The notes under the pieces: model-generated | The model's database searches: none | The model's input: the letters and a program-made list of their open reading frames with translations, nothing else | Told to the model about the DNA's origin: nothing | Part shown: piece by piece, positions 33,607 through 42,566 of the stretch | How the letters are laid out: every line of letters begins with the position of its first letter | How positions within the stretch are numbered: position 1 is the first letter of the stretch | Assembly: GCA_902592345.1 (NCBI GenBank) | Contig: CACJEE010000006.1 | Span: 1 to 56,602, forward strand | Reading direction: 5' to 3' | Origin: an uncultured Alphaproteobacteria bacterium | GTDB lineage: Bacteria > Pseudomonadota > Alphaproteobacteria > HIMB59 > GCA-002718135 | Length of the DNA: 56,602 bases | Made by a program: the position numbers and the translations under genes

Positions 33607-34194
33607 ATGAGAACTTCATCTGTCGAAAGAAACACAAAAGAAACTAAAATATTTTGTAAAACAAACGTTGACGGCACTGGTGAATCAAAAATTTCTACAG
33701 GAATAGGTTTTTTTGACCACATGCTTGAAATTTTTTCTCATCACAGCTTGATAGATGTTGAGCTTAGTGTAGATGGCGACACACATGTTGATTTTCATCA
33801 CACAGTTGAAGATTCAGCTTACGCTTTGTCAGAAGCGATCAACAAATCTATTGGAAACAAAACAGGAATAAGTAGATATGGTTTTTTTTATATCACTATG
33901 GACGAAAGTTTGTCCCGAACAGTTATTGATTTTTCTGGAAGACCTGAACTTGTTTGGAAGGTTGAGCTTGGTTTAGAAAAAATAGGGGAAATGGACACAG
34001 AGCTTTTTAAAGAGTTTTTTAAAGCATTTGCTAATAATGCGAAATGTAATTTGCACATTGAAAATTTTTATGGAACAAACAACCACCACATAATCGAGTC
34101 ATGCTTTAAGTCTTTTGCAAGAAGCGTTAGATCTGCGCTTACAATTGACAAAAGAACAAAAAACATAATCCCATCTTCAAAAGGCATACTATAA
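33607..34194 (+). CDS. hisB: Imidazoleglycerol-phosphate dehydratase
   Basis: A 195-residue manganese enzyme of histidine synthesis. Both metal-binding repeats are visible: GFFDHMLEIFSHHS with DFHHTVED in the first half, and GTNNHHIIESCFKSFARS in the second. It is the stand-alone bacterial form without the N-terminal histidinol-phosphatase domain. The track starts at a TTG at 33565, but ATG 33607 has AGG 8 nt upstream and gives the standard N terminus MRTSSVERNTKET. It leads the his operon, divergent from hslVU across about 85 bp. Confidence 0.96.
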   Translation: MRTSSVERNTKETKIFCKTNVDGTGESKISTGIGFFDHMLEIFSHHSLIDVELSVDGDTHVDFHHTVEDSAYALSEAINKSIGNKTGISRYGFFYITMDESLSRTVIDFSGRPELVWKVELGLEKIGEMDTELFKEFFKAFANNAKCNLHIENFYGTNNHHIIESCFKSFARSVRSALTIDKRTKNIIPSSKGIL

Positions 34195-34198
34195 TCTG

Positions 34199-34828
34199 AT
34201 GAAAAAAAAAATTACCATAGTCGACTATGGTTCTGGAAACCTATTATCTGCAAAGCAGTCTTTTGTTAAGGTTGTAAATTTAAAAAGCATTAATGCAGAG
34301 ATACAAATATCAAGTGATCCAAGAAGCCTAAGGGAATCCTCGCATGTAGTTTTGCCAGGGCAAGGAGCGTTTAAGACATGCATAGACGGGATACAAAAAA
34401 TTTCAGGCATGCAAGATCAACTTAATGAGTTTGTAACAATCAAAAAAAAACCTTTTTTTGGAATTTGTGTAGGAATGCAGTTACTTGCAGAAATTAGTGA
34501 AGAAAATGGAATACATCAAGGTTTTGGTTGGATTAAGGGTAGAATAAAAAAAATACCAAGTAAAAAAATTAAAATGCCCCACATGGGGTGGAACAAAATA
34601 AAGGTAGTTAACAGCCATCCCTTTATAAAGCCTGAAGAAACAGATTATTATTTTGTTCATAGCTATTATTTTGACTGTCTAAACAAACAAGATATTGTTG
34701 CGGAAACAGAATATGGAATAAATTTTGCTTCAATTGTAAACAAAGAAAATGTATATGGCTGTCAGTTTCACCCTGAAAAAAGCTCTACTCAAGGACTGAA
34801 CATTATAAAAGATTTTATAAATTTATGA
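34199..34828 (+). CDS. hisH: Imidazole glycerol phosphate synthase, glutaminase subunit HisH
   Basis: A 209-residue class I glutamine amidotransferase that supplies ammonia to HisF. The landmarks are IVDYGSGNLLSAKQSF at the start, the oxyanion strand VVLPGQGAFKTC, the nucleophile elbow FFGICVGMQLLAE with the catalytic Cys, and the late YGCQFHPEKSS carrying His and Glu. It starts 4 nt after hisB and overlaps the GNAT gene by 4 nt. HisF follows two genes downstream, so the partner subunits are in the same operon. Confidence 0.97.
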   Translation: MKKKITIVDYGSGNLLSAKQSFVKVVNLKSINAEIQISSDPRSLRESSHVVLPGQGAFKTCIDGIQKISGMQDQLNEFVTIKKKPFFGICVGMQLLAEISEENGIHQGFGWIKGRIKKIPSKKIKMPHMGWNKIKVVNSHPFIKPEETDYYFVHSYYFDCLNKQDIVAETEYGINFASIVNKENVYGCQFHPEKSSTQGLNIIKDFINL

Positions 34829-35364
34829 CCGTTTTAGCAAAAGAAAAAAACAACATTAGCGTTAATGCTTTAGAAAAAATATCAAACACTGACCTTGCTG
34901 ACCTTTGTTATAATGCTGAGCAAGCAATTAAAGCAGGCGGAGGCTTTGGATGGATTACCGTTCCACCAAGAGACGTGTTAAAAAGATATTGGAATTCAAT
35001 ACTGCTTGTAAACACAAACACACTAATAGTAGGAAGGTTAAACGGCGATATTGCTGGATCAATGCAGCTTTCTTTTTACCCACCAAACAACGAAGCACAA
35101 AAAACAATTGCAAGGATAAAATCCCACTTTGTTGCGCCTTGGGCAAGAGGATATGGGCTTGCTAAAGCAATGATTGATTATGCAATTGTAAAATCTAAAG
35201 AAAACAACAAAATTAACATTCAGTTAGATATAAGAGAGACACAAACTGCAGCAATACAACTTTTTGAAAGTAAGGGTTTTGTTAGGTGGGGAGAAAACCC
35301 AACATATGCCTTTGTTAATGGAAACCCAATTAAGGGTTATTATTATTATAAAAATATACAGTGA
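34825..35364 (+). CDS. GNAT-family N-acetyltransferase inside the his operon
   Basis: A 179-residue acetyltransferase. Motif A, which binds acetyl-CoA, reads SHFVAPWARGYGLAKAMIDYA (about 107-127), with the R-G-x-G-L/A pattern; a preceding beta-strand GRLNGDIAGSMQLSFY and the following DIRETQTAAIQLFESKGFVRWG complete the GNAT core. The acceptor is unknown. It overlaps hisH by 4 nt and hisA by 4 nt, so it is translationally coupled within histidine synthesis, suggesting it acts on a pathway-linked metabolite or on a his protein. Similar placements are known in other alphaproteobacteria, but no function has been agreed. Confidence 0.82.
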   Translation: MTVLAKEKNNISVNALEKISNTDLADLCYNAEQAIKAGGGFGWITVPPRDVLKRYWNSILLVNTNTLIVGRLNGDIAGSMQLSFYPPNNEAQKTIARIKSHFVAPWARGYGLAKAMIDYAIVKSKENNKINIQLDIRETQTAAIQLFESKGFVRWGENPTYAFVNGNPIKGYYYYKNIQ

Positions 35365-36092
35365 AAGCTTTTCCAGCAATTGATTTAAAAGATAATAAAT
35401 GTGTTAGGTTAACAAAAGGCGTAGACAGCACCAGTCAAATTTTTAACCCAGACCCAGTAGAACAAGCCAAATACTTTGAAGACCAGGGTTGCACAAGGCT
35501 GCACTTGGTTGATCTCGACTCAGCCTTTGGAAGAGATAAGGTTAACACCAAAACAATTCAGCAAATAAGAAAGTCTATATCAATCCCTATACAACTTGGT
35601 GGGGGAATAAGAGATAATAAGATTGCAAAAAAATATTTTGAATTAGGTATAAATTTTTTAATTATAGGATCTTACGCAGTAAAAAATGTTGAAAAAGTAA
35701 CTCAGCTTTCTAAGTCTTTTCAAGACAGCATATATGTTGCGCTTGATATTTTGGACGAAAATATAATGATAAACGGATGGCAACAAAAAAGCTCTTTAAC
35801 ACCTGCCGCAGTTTTTCGGCACTATGATAAAACAAAAATAAGAGGGTATGTGCTTACTGACATAGAAAATGACGGCATGCTATCTGGATTAAATTTAAAT
35901 ATGATTTCTTTAAACCTATCTTTAACTATTAAAAAACTTATTGTCGGAGGAGGGCTAAAAGATATGCAGGACATTAAGGGGTTAAAAAAAATTCAAACAC
36001 CGCAATTAGAAGGGGTTATCGCAGGTAAGGCCTTTTATGTTGGTGATATTGATCTAAAGAAAGCAGATAAACTGCTTGGCGCAAATGCTTAA
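35361..36092 (+). CDS. hisA: ProFAR isomerase HisA
   Basis: A 243-residue TIM-barrel isomerase converting ProFAR to PRFAR in histidine synthesis. It opens [19 protein letters not shown], with the catalytic Asp in AIDLKDN, the first phosphate loop [10 protein letters not shown], the second catalytic Asp in [13 protein letters not shown] and the second phosphate loop [11 protein letters not shown]. The start is GTG, sharing its TG with the GNAT stop codon (GTGA). Its 3' end overlaps hisF by 8 nt. It is homologous to its neighbour HisF. Confidence 0.96.
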   Translation: MKAFPAIDLKDNKCVRLTKGVDSTSQIFNPDPVEQAKYFEDQGCTRLHLVDLDSAFGRDKVNTKTIQQIRKSISIPIQLGGGIRDNKIAKKYFELGINFLIIGSYAVKNVEKVTQLSKSFQDSIYVALDILDENIMINGWQQKSSLTPAAVFRHYDKTKIRGYVLTDIENDGMLSGLNLNMISLNLSLTIKKLIVGGGLKDMQDIKGLKKIQTPQLEGVIAGKAFYVGDIDLKKADKLLGANA

Positions 36093-36840
36093 AAAAAGAA
36101 TAATTCCTTGTCTAGATGTAAAAGATGGGCGCGTTGTTAAGGGAATTAACTTTATTGATCTTGTAGATGCGGGAGACCCAGTAGAGCAGGCAAAATTTTA
36201 TTCTGAAAATGGAGCAGATGAAATTTGTTTTTTAGACATTAGTGCTTCTCTTGAAGAAAGAGATACAATGCTTAGCGTGTTGAAAAAAACAGCTGAGGAA
36301 GTTTTTATTCCACTAACTGTTGGTGGAGGAATAAAATCTATTAACAATATAAAAGACTCTCTTATGGCTGGAGCAGATAAAGTATCAATTAACTCTGCTG
36401 CAATTAACAACCCTAACATAATTAAAGAAGCTTCTGACCACTTTGGTAGCCAGTGCATAGTAGTTGCTATTGATGTGAAAAAAATTGGTCCATCCTGGAT
36501 GGTTCACTCACACGGAGGAACAATAAACACTGAAATTGAAGCCTTAAGTTGGTTAGAAAAAACACAAAAATTAGGCGCAGGGGAGGTTTTGTTGACATCG
36601 ATGGATAGGGATGGAACAAAAAGTGGTTTTGATTTAGATCTTTTAAAAGAAGCTAATAAAATACTTCATATTCCTCTTATTGCAAGTGGCGGAGTTGGCA
36701 CAAAAGAGCATTTTTATGAGGGCGCTCAAATTGGTCAAGCTGACGCGTTGCTTGCAGCCTCTGTATTTCATTTTAATGAAATTAGTATATTGGAAGTAAA
36801 ACAATTTTTAAAAAAAAATAATATTGATGTGAGAATATAA
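36085..36840 (+). CDS. hisF: Imidazole glycerol phosphate synthase, cyclase subunit HisF
   Basis: A 251-residue TIM-barrel enzyme that combines PRFAR with ammonia from HisH to form imidazole glycerol phosphate and AICAR. Catalytic Asp residues lie in [13 protein letters not shown] (near 11) and [13 protein letters not shown] (near 130); phosphate loops are VGGGIKSI and [14 protein letters not shown] 36085 is chosen over the track's TTG at 36076 because [12 protein letters not shown] is the normal start. hisE follows directly after its stop codon. Confidence 0.97.
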   Translation: MLKKRIIPCLDVKDGRVVKGINFIDLVDAGDPVEQAKFYSENGADEICFLDISASLEERDTMLSVLKKTAEEVFIPLTVGGGIKSINNIKDSLMAGADKVSINSAAINNPNIIKEASDHFGSQCIVVAIDVKKIGPSWMVHSHGGTINTEIEALSWLEKTQKLGAGEVLLTSMDRDGTKSGFDLDLLKEANKILHIPLIASGGVGTKEHFYEGAQIGQADALLAASVFHFNEISILEVKQFLKKNNIDVRI

Positions 36841-37128
36841 ATGCCAGATTCATTTTCAGACTTATACAAAACAATAGAGTCAAGGAAGACTTCTAAACTT
36901 AAAAATTCATATACTAAAAAACTCTTCAAAGAAGGCGAAAAAAAAATAGCTCAAAAATTTGGTGAAGAATCTTTTGAGCTAATAATTGATTTTTTAAAAG
37001 GATCTAAAAAAAGAACAATAGAGGAAGCGGTTGATGTAATTTACCATTTATTTGTTTTGCTTTCAGCAAAAAAAATTAAACTCAATGAATTGAATAAAGA
37101 AATTTCAAAAAGAAAAAATGTACGATAA
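36841..37128 (+). CDS. hisE: Phosphoribosyl-ATP pyrophosphatase HisE
   Basis: A 95-residue all-alpha pyrophosphatase (MazG-like fold) catalysing the second step of histidine synthesis. The motif sequence is SYTKKLFKEGEKKIAQKFGE, then ESFELIIDF and the second metal-binding helix TIEEAVDVIYHLFVLLS, giving the EExxE/ExxD pattern. It is a stand-alone protein, not fused to HisI. The ATG immediately follows the hisF stop and the 3' end overlaps the HIT gene by 11 nt, so that gene is read on the same mRNA. Confidence 0.94.
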   Translation: MPDSFSDLYKTIESRKTSKLKNSYTKKLFKEGEKKIAQKFGEESFELIIDFLKGSKKRTIEEAVDVIYHLFVLLSAKKIKLNELNKEISKRKNVR

Positions 37129-37471
37129 TAATAATATTTTTGCAAAAATAATTGATGGCAAAATACCATGTAAAAAAATTTATGAAGATAAAGATGTGTT
37201 ATTTTTTGAAGACATAAACCCTGTTTCAAAAATTCATATTCTTGGAATACCTAAAGTAAAGTGCGTTGATTTTTCGGATTTTATTTCAGGCTACCATAAG
37301 GATGTTGTTGCAAATTTTTTTCAAAAAGCTGATGAAGTTATTGAAAAACTAGGCATTAAAGAGAATGGTTACAGAATTATTTCTAATTCAGGCGTTGATG
37401 GCGGCCAAGAAGTTCCACATTTTCATATCCATATATTGGGCGGTGAAAAAATTGGCGCTAAAATAAGATAG
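37118..37471 (+). CDS. HIT-family (HinT-like) nucleotide hydrolase
   Basis: A 117-residue histidine-triad protein. The core NNIFAKIIDGKIPCKKIYED, SNSGVDGGQEVPHFHIHILGG shows the H-x-H-x-H triad (HFHIHI) characteristic of HinT purine nucleoside phosphoramidases. It hydrolyses adenylated amines, including aminoacyl-adenylates. The 11-nt overlap with hisE makes it the last gene of the his operon, a usual place in alphaproteobacteria. It is convergent with, and directly abuts, the BON lipoprotein gene. Confidence 0.93.
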   Translation: MYDNNNIFAKIIDGKIPCKKIYEDKDVLFFEDINPVSKIHILGIPKVKCVDFSDFISGYHKDVVANFFQKADEVIEKLGIKENGYRIISNSGVDGGQEVPHFHIHILGGEKIGAKIR

Positions 37472-38056
37472 TTATTTTTCTACAATTATAACGTAATTAA
37501 CAATTTCTTTTACACCTTTAACAGTTTTAACAGCATCAATTAGGGCTTCTAACTGTTCTGGCTTAGATGTAATTCCTGCAATATAAACTTTTCCTTGAAT
37601 CGTTTCAAAATTATAACCAACCACTCTTAAGCCAACCGCTTTTGCAGCAAGACCTTTTGCCTGAGTATTAATCCACAAATCATTAGCATATTCTTTTAAA
37701 CTTTCTCTGTTCCCGACCTGTATTTCATTTATTACCTCTTGAACACCATCAACCTCCCAAACTCTTCTAACAGCATCTATTCTTATTTCTTGATTGTCTA
37801 CTAGTCCGGTTAGCAAAACTCTGCCCTCAAGCACTGTTGTGCTTATATTTACAAATAAATTATCTTCAGAGCTGATAAATTTTGCTGCAATATTAACTTT
37901 AATTGTTGCATCATCAACTACAGATCCCATACTGCGCTCACCTTCTGCAATTACCATGGCGCTCCCACTCCCGGTTGCCAAGATGTTAGCCGGGCTGCAA
38001 GCATGAAGAAACAAAAGAAAAGAAAAATATAATACTAAATTACTTATTTTTTTCAT
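37472..38056 (-). CDS. BON-domain lipoprotein (DolP/YraP-like)
   Basis: A 194-residue lipoprotein with signal peptide and lipobox (...LLFLHAC, Cys near 20) and two BON domains: DDATIKVNIAAKFISSEDNL...VLLTGLVDNQE, and a second around GYNFETIQGKVYIAGITSKPEQ. The two-BON lipoprotein plan is that of DolP, an outer-membrane protein that supports BAM and envelope integrity. In E. coli, yraP (dolP) lies close to yraL (rsmI) and yraM (lpoA); the same three families are adjacent here, which strengthens the call. Its start lies inside the 3' end of rsmI (17-nt overlap). Confidence 0.85.
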   Translation of the reverse strand: MKKISNLVLYFSFLLFLHACSPANILATGSGSAMVIAEGERSMGSVVDDATIKVNIAAKFISSEDNLFVNISTTVLEGRVLLTGLVDNQEIRIDAVRRVWEVDGVQEVINEIQVGNRESLKEYANDLWINTQAKGLAAKAVGLRVVGYNFETIQGKVYIAGITSKPEQLEALIDAVKTVKGVKEIVNYVIIVEK

Positions 38057-38900
38057 TTTTAATATCTAGCGCTTTTTTATATATTTGTTTTTTTTCAATA
38101 TAACTAATTTTATGCACTATTTCTACGCTTTCAGTCAAAGAAAATTTATTTAAAAGCCTCTTAATTATATTTTCAATCTCCGGGCCAATATAATTTTTTT
38201 CAATATTTTCAATATTTTTCTCGGCTCCTATAATAACAACAAACTCTCCCAATGAATACTTCTTGCCAGTACAAATTTTTGCTAGAATATTTTCAGGTAA
38301 TCCATAAAATGTTTTTTCATTCAACTTAGTAATTTCTTTACATAAAGCAATATTTCTATTTGGTAGTATTTCGGTTAATATTTCCAATAGTTGTATAATT
38401 TTATGACTTGAAACGAACAAAATTACAGTTCTTTGCTCTAAAGAAATAGATTTTAAAAAGTTTAACATTTTCTTTTTATTTTTTGGAGCAAAACCAACAA
38501 AAGCAAACTCATTAACTGGCAGTCCTGATAATTGAAGCGCAGAAATAACAGATGATGCCCCTGGGATTGTTGTCATAAAAATATTTTCTTTGATACAATG
38601 CTGCACAAGCTTATATCCTGGGTCAGATATCAAGGGTGAACCAGCATCTGAGATTAAGGCGACTGGTTTTGTTTTTATTTTTTCTATGTAATTTCTAACA
38701 ATTTTTTCTTCATTATGATCGTGTAATGCTACTAACTTCTTTTTAATGCCAAATTTTGACATTATTTTTCTCGAATGATTTGGGTTTTCACAAATAATAA
38801 AATCTACATTTTGAAGAGTCTCTATTGCTCTATTGCTTATGTCTCCCATATTTCCTATAGGGGTTGCCACAATGTATAAACCATTAACCATTCTTTCCAT
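38040..38900 (-). CDS. rsmI: 16S rRNA (cytidine-1402-2'-O)-methyltransferase RsmI
   Basis: A 286-residue tetrapyrrole-methylase-fold enzyme modifying C1402 in the ribosomal decoding centre. The signature GLYIVATPIGNMGDISNRA opens the protein, followed by ALISDAGSPLISDPGYKLV and IPGASSVISALQLSG. The C-terminal Lys-rich part is a little longer than usual. Starts at Met1 (38900) or Met4 (38891) are both possible. Whichever is used, the 5' end overlaps the divergent LppC-like gene, because both N termini are fixed by motifs (TPIGN here, signal peptide there). Confidence 0.95.
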   Translation of the reverse strand: MERMVNGLYIVATPIGNMGDISNRAIETLQNVDFIICENPNHSRKIMSKFGIKKKLVALHDHNEEKIVRNYIEKIKTKPVALISDAGSPLISDPGYKLVQHCIKENIFMTTIPGASSVISALQLSGLPVNEFAFVGFAPKNKKKMLNFLKSISLEQRTVILFVSSHKIIQLLEILTEILPNRNIALCKEITKLNEKTFYGLPENILAKICTGKKYSLGEFVVIIGAEKNIENIEKNYIGPEIENIIKRLLNKFSLTESVEIVHKISYIEKKQIYKKALDIKNEKNK

Positions 38901-40179
38901 CTTGTTTCTTATTATATTTTTATTTTCTTGTGCTCCAGCAAATTATATTTCAAAGCAAGGCGACTCCAAAGAAGTCATTATTGAAAAACCAATAATTAAT
39001 AATAAAAAAATAACAAAAAAAGAAAAAAATGAATTAAACTCAAAAAAATCCCTAAAAGTTGATGACTATAAATATAAAAATCTCAAAATAGCATTGTCAA
39101 AAAACATTACAGTTTTGATATCAAAAAAGGATGATCCTAAGATTGTTGATCAATTTTTAAATATTATTGAACTAGCAACATATAAAAAAAAAATAAAAAA
39201 TGTTTCATTTAATATTCATGTTTATGAAAACAACGACAGCCTCAATAAATACCTTGAGAAAAATATTGAGCCTGGCAAAATATATTTTGGCCCCATTAGT
39301 GCCGATGACTCATTAGGATTAAATACATATTGTGATAATGGTATTTTGTTCTTTTCCTTTTCTTCTAACAAATCTTTAGCTGATAATTGTGTTTTTCTAT
39401 TAAATTTTTTTCCTTATAATGAAATTGAAACCATCTTTGATTATTTGCCAGAAAATTCAAAGGTTGCAATTGTTTATCCTGAAAATTCATATGGATATAA
39501 AATTAACCAAATTGTTGACAGTGTTTCTGAAAGAAGCAAATCTATCATAATTAACAGAGCCTCTTATAAAGAAAATTTAGAAAATGTTAGAAGCGCTATA
39601 AAAGAACTTGGTAAATATGAGTTAAGAAAGTTTGAGCTTAATAGACAAAAAAAATTACTCTCACTTAACAAAGACGAAAACTCAAAACAAAGATTAAAAA
39701 AGCTTGAGCGATTTACGACAACAAATGACTATGACTTTACTCATGTTTTAATAGCTGATTACGGTGTTAGACTTTTGCAAGTGGCCCCACTCTTAGCCTA
39801 CTATGATATTGATCCTAATATAGTTGGGTTTATTGGAACTGGGGCATGGGACGACGCAATTTTTTTTAATGAACCAACTCTTCAGAATGCAATCTTTCCT
39901 GGAGTTGAGTATAAAAAAAGACAAAAACTTATTGATGAATATGCCGATACTTATGACGAGGGTTTAATGAGAGTTTCAACATTACCATATGATTTAATAG
40001 GTCTATTAACTTATTTAATAAATAATAATTACAACCTAAAAGAATTCTACGAGCTTGTAGATAGTAAAAACTTTATATTTGATGGTGTGGACGGAAATTT
40101 TTATTTTAACAACAATCTTATTGAAAGAGAATTAAAAATTCTTCAAATTAATAACGGAGAAGCTCTTCAGATTAATTAA
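38872..40179 (+). CDS. LppC/LpoA-family lipoprotein (penicillin-binding protein activator-like)
   Basis: A 435-residue predicted lipoprotein: MYKPLTILSILFLIIFLFSC gives a signal peptide with Cys at about 20. After a Lys-rich linker comes a periplasmic-binding-protein-like fold (IYFGPISADDSLGLNTYC, VAIVYPENSYGYKINQIV, FIGTGAWDDAIFF). This matches the C-terminal domain of LpoA, which activates PBP1A in gammaproteobacteria; the N-terminal TPR domain of LpoA is absent, and an alphaproteobacterial role in peptidoglycan control is only inferred. The track's earlier Met (38833) lies inside rsmI; ATG 38872 has AGGGG 8 nt upstream and starts the signal peptide. Confidence 0.78.
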   Translation: MYKPLTILSILFLIIFLFSCAPANYISKQGDSKEVIIEKPIINNKKITKKEKNELNSKKSLKVDDYKYKNLKIALSKNITVLISKKDDPKIVDQFLNIIELATYKKKIKNVSFNIHVYENNDSLNKYLEKNIEPGKIYFGPISADDSLGLNTYCDNGILFFSFSSNKSLADNCVFLLNFFPYNEIETIFDYLPENSKVAIVYPENSYGYKINQIVDSVSERSKSIIINRASYKENLENVRSAIKELGKYELRKFELNRQKKLLSLNKDENSKQRLKKLERFTTTNDYDFTHVLIADYGVRLLQVAPLLAYYDIDPNIVGFIGTGAWDDAIFFNEPTLQNAIFPGVEYKKRQKLIDEYADTYDEGLMRVSTLPYDLIGLLTYLINNNYNLKEFYELVDSKNFIFDGVDGNFYFNNNLIERELKILQINNGEALQIN

Positions 40180-40753
40180 ATAAAAAAGATTCAAGTTTCA
40201 TAAGGGCAATTTTTCTGTGACTGATTGTATTTTTATCTTTAATGCTCATTTCAGCAAATGTTTTTTCATAACCTTGTGGTATAAAAATGGGATCATAACC
40301 AAAACCATTTGAGCCTTTGGGTTTTATGGATATTTTTCCATTAATTTTACCCTCAAAAACAATATGGTGATTATTTGCGATACTCAGACAAATTGCCGTT
40401 TTAAAAAAAGCTTTATTATTTTTAGTTTTAATTACGTTAGATATAATATGCTCAAAAGCACTCTCATTTGATGAAAATTTTTCTAAAAACCTTTTTGATT
40501 TTATGCCCGGTTTATTTTTTAATGCCTCAACACAAATACCTGAATCATCTGCAAAACATGGAATCTCAAAATTTTTTAAACCAAAAGAAGATTTAATTTT
40601 CGCATTTTCTGCAAAGCTTACACCACTTTCATAAGGTTCTTTAATTTTTTTAAAAGATTTTAGATTATGTATTTTAACACCTTTATGATCAAAAATACTT
40701 TCTACTTCCAAAATTTTTTTTTGGTTATTGGAAAAAAATAATAAATTCTTCAA
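40172..40753 (-). CDS. rdgB: XTP/dITP pyrophosphatase (RdgB/HAM1)
   Basis: A 193-residue house-cleaning enzyme that removes XTP and dITP. Motifs are LLFFSNNQKKILEVESIF at the N terminus (variant of TNNxxK), CFADDSGICVEAL with the catalytic Asp pair, and GSNGFGYDPIFIPQGYEKTFAEMS. Full length. It overlaps rph by 4 nt and the convergent LppC-like gene by 8 nt. The rph-rdgB pair beside hrcA-grpE is a familiar alphaproteobacterial arrangement. Confidence 0.95.
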   Translation of the reverse strand: MKNLLFFSNNQKKILEVESIFDHKGVKIHNLKSFKKIKEPYESGVSFAENAKIKSSFGLKNFEIPCFADDSGICVEALKNKPGIKSKRFLEKFSSNESAFEHIISNVIKTKNNKAFFKTAICLSIANNHHIVFEGKINGKISIKPKGSNGFGYDPIFIPQGYEKTFAEMSIKDKNTISHRKIALMKLESFLFN

Positions 40754-41466
40754 TTTAAATTCAGTATGTTTTGTTGTTTAGTTATAATTTTTTCAATACT
40801 TAGTTTTGCAAGTTTAAACATTTCTTTATATTGCTCTTCACTAAAACAGTATTCCTCACCCGTTGCTTGAATTTCAGAAATTTTGCCATTATCACATATT
40901 ACAAAATTAGCATCTACTTCTGCCTTAGAATCCTCACTGTAATCTAAATCAACACACACTTTGTTTTCTATTATGCCAACTGATATTGCTGCCACAAAGT
41001 TTTTAATTATTGGTTTTTCAATGTTGTAGTTTTTTTTTAATTTATCAATAGCCAAATATAATGCTACAAAACTTCCACTTATTGCTGCAGTTCTAGTCCC
41101 CCCATCAGCCTGCACAACATCACAATCTATTTTAATTTGTCTTTCACCAAGGTTTTCTAAGTTTACCACAGACCTAAGGCTTCTTCCAATCAACCTCTGA
41201 ATTTCTTGAGTTCTGCCACTTTGTTTTCCTCTTGCTGACTCCCTTTCTATTCTTGTATTTGTTGATCTGGGCAGCATTCCATATTCTGCAGTTACCCAAC
41301 CCTTTCCTGACCCTCTAAGCCAAGGAGGGGTTTTTTCATCAATAGAAGCCGTACAGATTACTTGAGTATTACCAAATTTAACCAAACAAGAACCTTCAGC
41401 ATGTATATTTATATTGGTTTCAAAAACAATTTCTCTAATTTCGTCAAAGTCTCTATCTTTTCTCAT
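40750..41466 (-). CDS. rph: Ribonuclease PH
   Basis: A 238-residue phosphorolytic 3'-5' exoribonuclease trimming tRNA 3' ends. The conserved parts are GSCLVKFGNTQVICTASIDE, WVTAEYGMLPRSTNTR, RIERESARGKQSGRTQEIQR (tRNA and phosphate binding), IDCDVVQADGGTRTAAISG and VDLDYSEDSKAEVDANFV. No truncation of the C terminus of the kind seen in some E. coli K-12 strains. It is divergent from hrcA across about 50 bp. Confidence 0.97.
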   Translation of the reverse strand: MRKDRDFDEIREIVFETNINIHAEGSCLVKFGNTQVICTASIDEKTPPWLRGSGKGWVTAEYGMLPRSTNTRIERESARGKQSGRTQEIQRLIGRSLRSVVNLENLGERQIKIDCDVVQADGGTRTAAISGSFVALYLAIDKLKKNYNIEKPIIKNFVAAISVGIIENKVCVDLDYSEDSKAEVDANFVICDNGKISEIQATGEEYCFSEEQYKEMFKLAKLSIEKIITKQQNILNLN

Positions 41467-41519
41467 TATAAATATCTATTAATTGAATTTTATAACTATT
41501 GCACCAATATATATTGTTT

Positions 41520-42566
41520 ATGAAAAATAATTTGTACACAGAGCTTACTGAAAGAACTAAGCAAATTTTTAAGAGTTTAGTCGAAGGCTACCTTGAAACA
41601 GGATCGCCATCAGGTTCTGAAACTGTTTTAAAAAGAGCAGGTTTAGACATCTCATCAGCATCAGTTAGAACTATATTATCGAACCTTCAAAAAGAAGGTC
41701 TTTTATTTTCTCCTCACACATCTGCTGGAAGAATTCCAACGGACAAAGGTATGAGATTTTTTGTAGACGGCCTTTTAGAGTTTGGCAGAATCTCTAAATC
41801 AGAAAAAGCAAACATTGAACAATTGAGCTCTTCAAAAAGCAAATCATACCAAGAAGTTCTAGATGAAGCATCGAGAGCAATATCGGGTCTGTCTAATTAT
41901 GCTGGTATTGTAATTGCTCCAAAGTATCAAAAAAACTTAAAACACCTTGAGTTTATAAGACTTAATCAGTCTCAAATTATGTCAATTTTGGCATACGAAA
42001 ATGGTGAAATAGAAAACAGAATAATAGATGATAATGGTAAATTTACAAATTCTGAACTGCTCCAAACATCAAATTATTTAAGCACAAAATTTAAAAATAA
42101 AAACATCAATCAAATAAAAAAAATCATCCAAGATGATATTTCTGTCTCAAGAACGAGCTTAGAAGAAATTTCTAATAATCTTATAAAAAAAGGCATTGTA
42201 GAAATAGATCCTAAACTAAATAATCCGTATATTTTTTTACACGGGCAATCCAAGCTTTTAGAAGATGATATAATTTCTAACGATCTTGATCAAATAAGAG
42301 AGCTCTTTGATGAAATAGAAAAAAAAACTACCTTCATAGATATTCTTGAAAACGCCGGTAATGCAAAAGGGGTTCAAATTTTTATTGGCTCACAAAACTT
42401 TTTATTTAAACACTCTGGCCTTTCTATGGTAATGGCACCATATAAAAACAAGGAACAAGAAATTGTAGGTGCTATTGGAGTAGTTGGACCAACAAGACTA
42501 AACTACTCTAAAATTGTACCATTGGTTGATTATACGTCAAAAATTATTGGAAAGGTTGTTAAGTGA
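41520..42566 (+). CDS. hrcA: Heat-inducible transcription repressor HrcA
   Basis: A 348-residue repressor that normally binds CIRCE elements to control groESL. The winged-helix N terminus (LTERTKQIFKSLVEGYLETG, then SSASVRTILSNLQKEGLLFSPHTSAGRIPTDKG) is followed by the GAF-like and dimerisation regions to ENGEIENRIIDDNG and IGVVGPTRLNYSKIVPLVDY. The track start at 41499 adds seven residues; ATG 41520 is preferred since MKNNLYTELTERT is a standard start. No CIRCE inverted repeat is visible anywhere in the window, so its targets are elsewhere. It overlaps grpE at the stop/start (TGATG). Confidence 0.95.
   Translation: MKNNLYTELTERTKQIFKSLVEGYLETGSPSGSETVLKRAGLDISSASVRTILSNLQKEGLLFSPHTSAGRIPTDKGMRFFVDGLLEFGRISKSEKANIEQLSSSKSKSYQEVLDEASRAISGLSNYAGIVIAPKYQKNLKHLEFIRLNQSQIMSILAYENGEIENRIIDDNGKFTNSELLQTSNYLSTKFKNKNINQIKKIIQDDISVSRTSLEEISNNLIKKGIVEIDPKLNNPYIFLHGQSKLLEDDIISNDLDQIRELFDEIEKKTTFIDILENAGNAKGVQIFIGSQNFLFKHSGLSMVMAPYKNKEQEIVGAIGVVGPTRLNYSKIVPLVDYTSKIIGKVVK

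Noticed and set aside
41480-41519. RpoH-like element before hrcA (ATTG-N16-CACCAATA)
   Set aside because: Both half-sites deviate from the pattern at key positions, so it is mentioned only as weak support and not annotated as a promoter.
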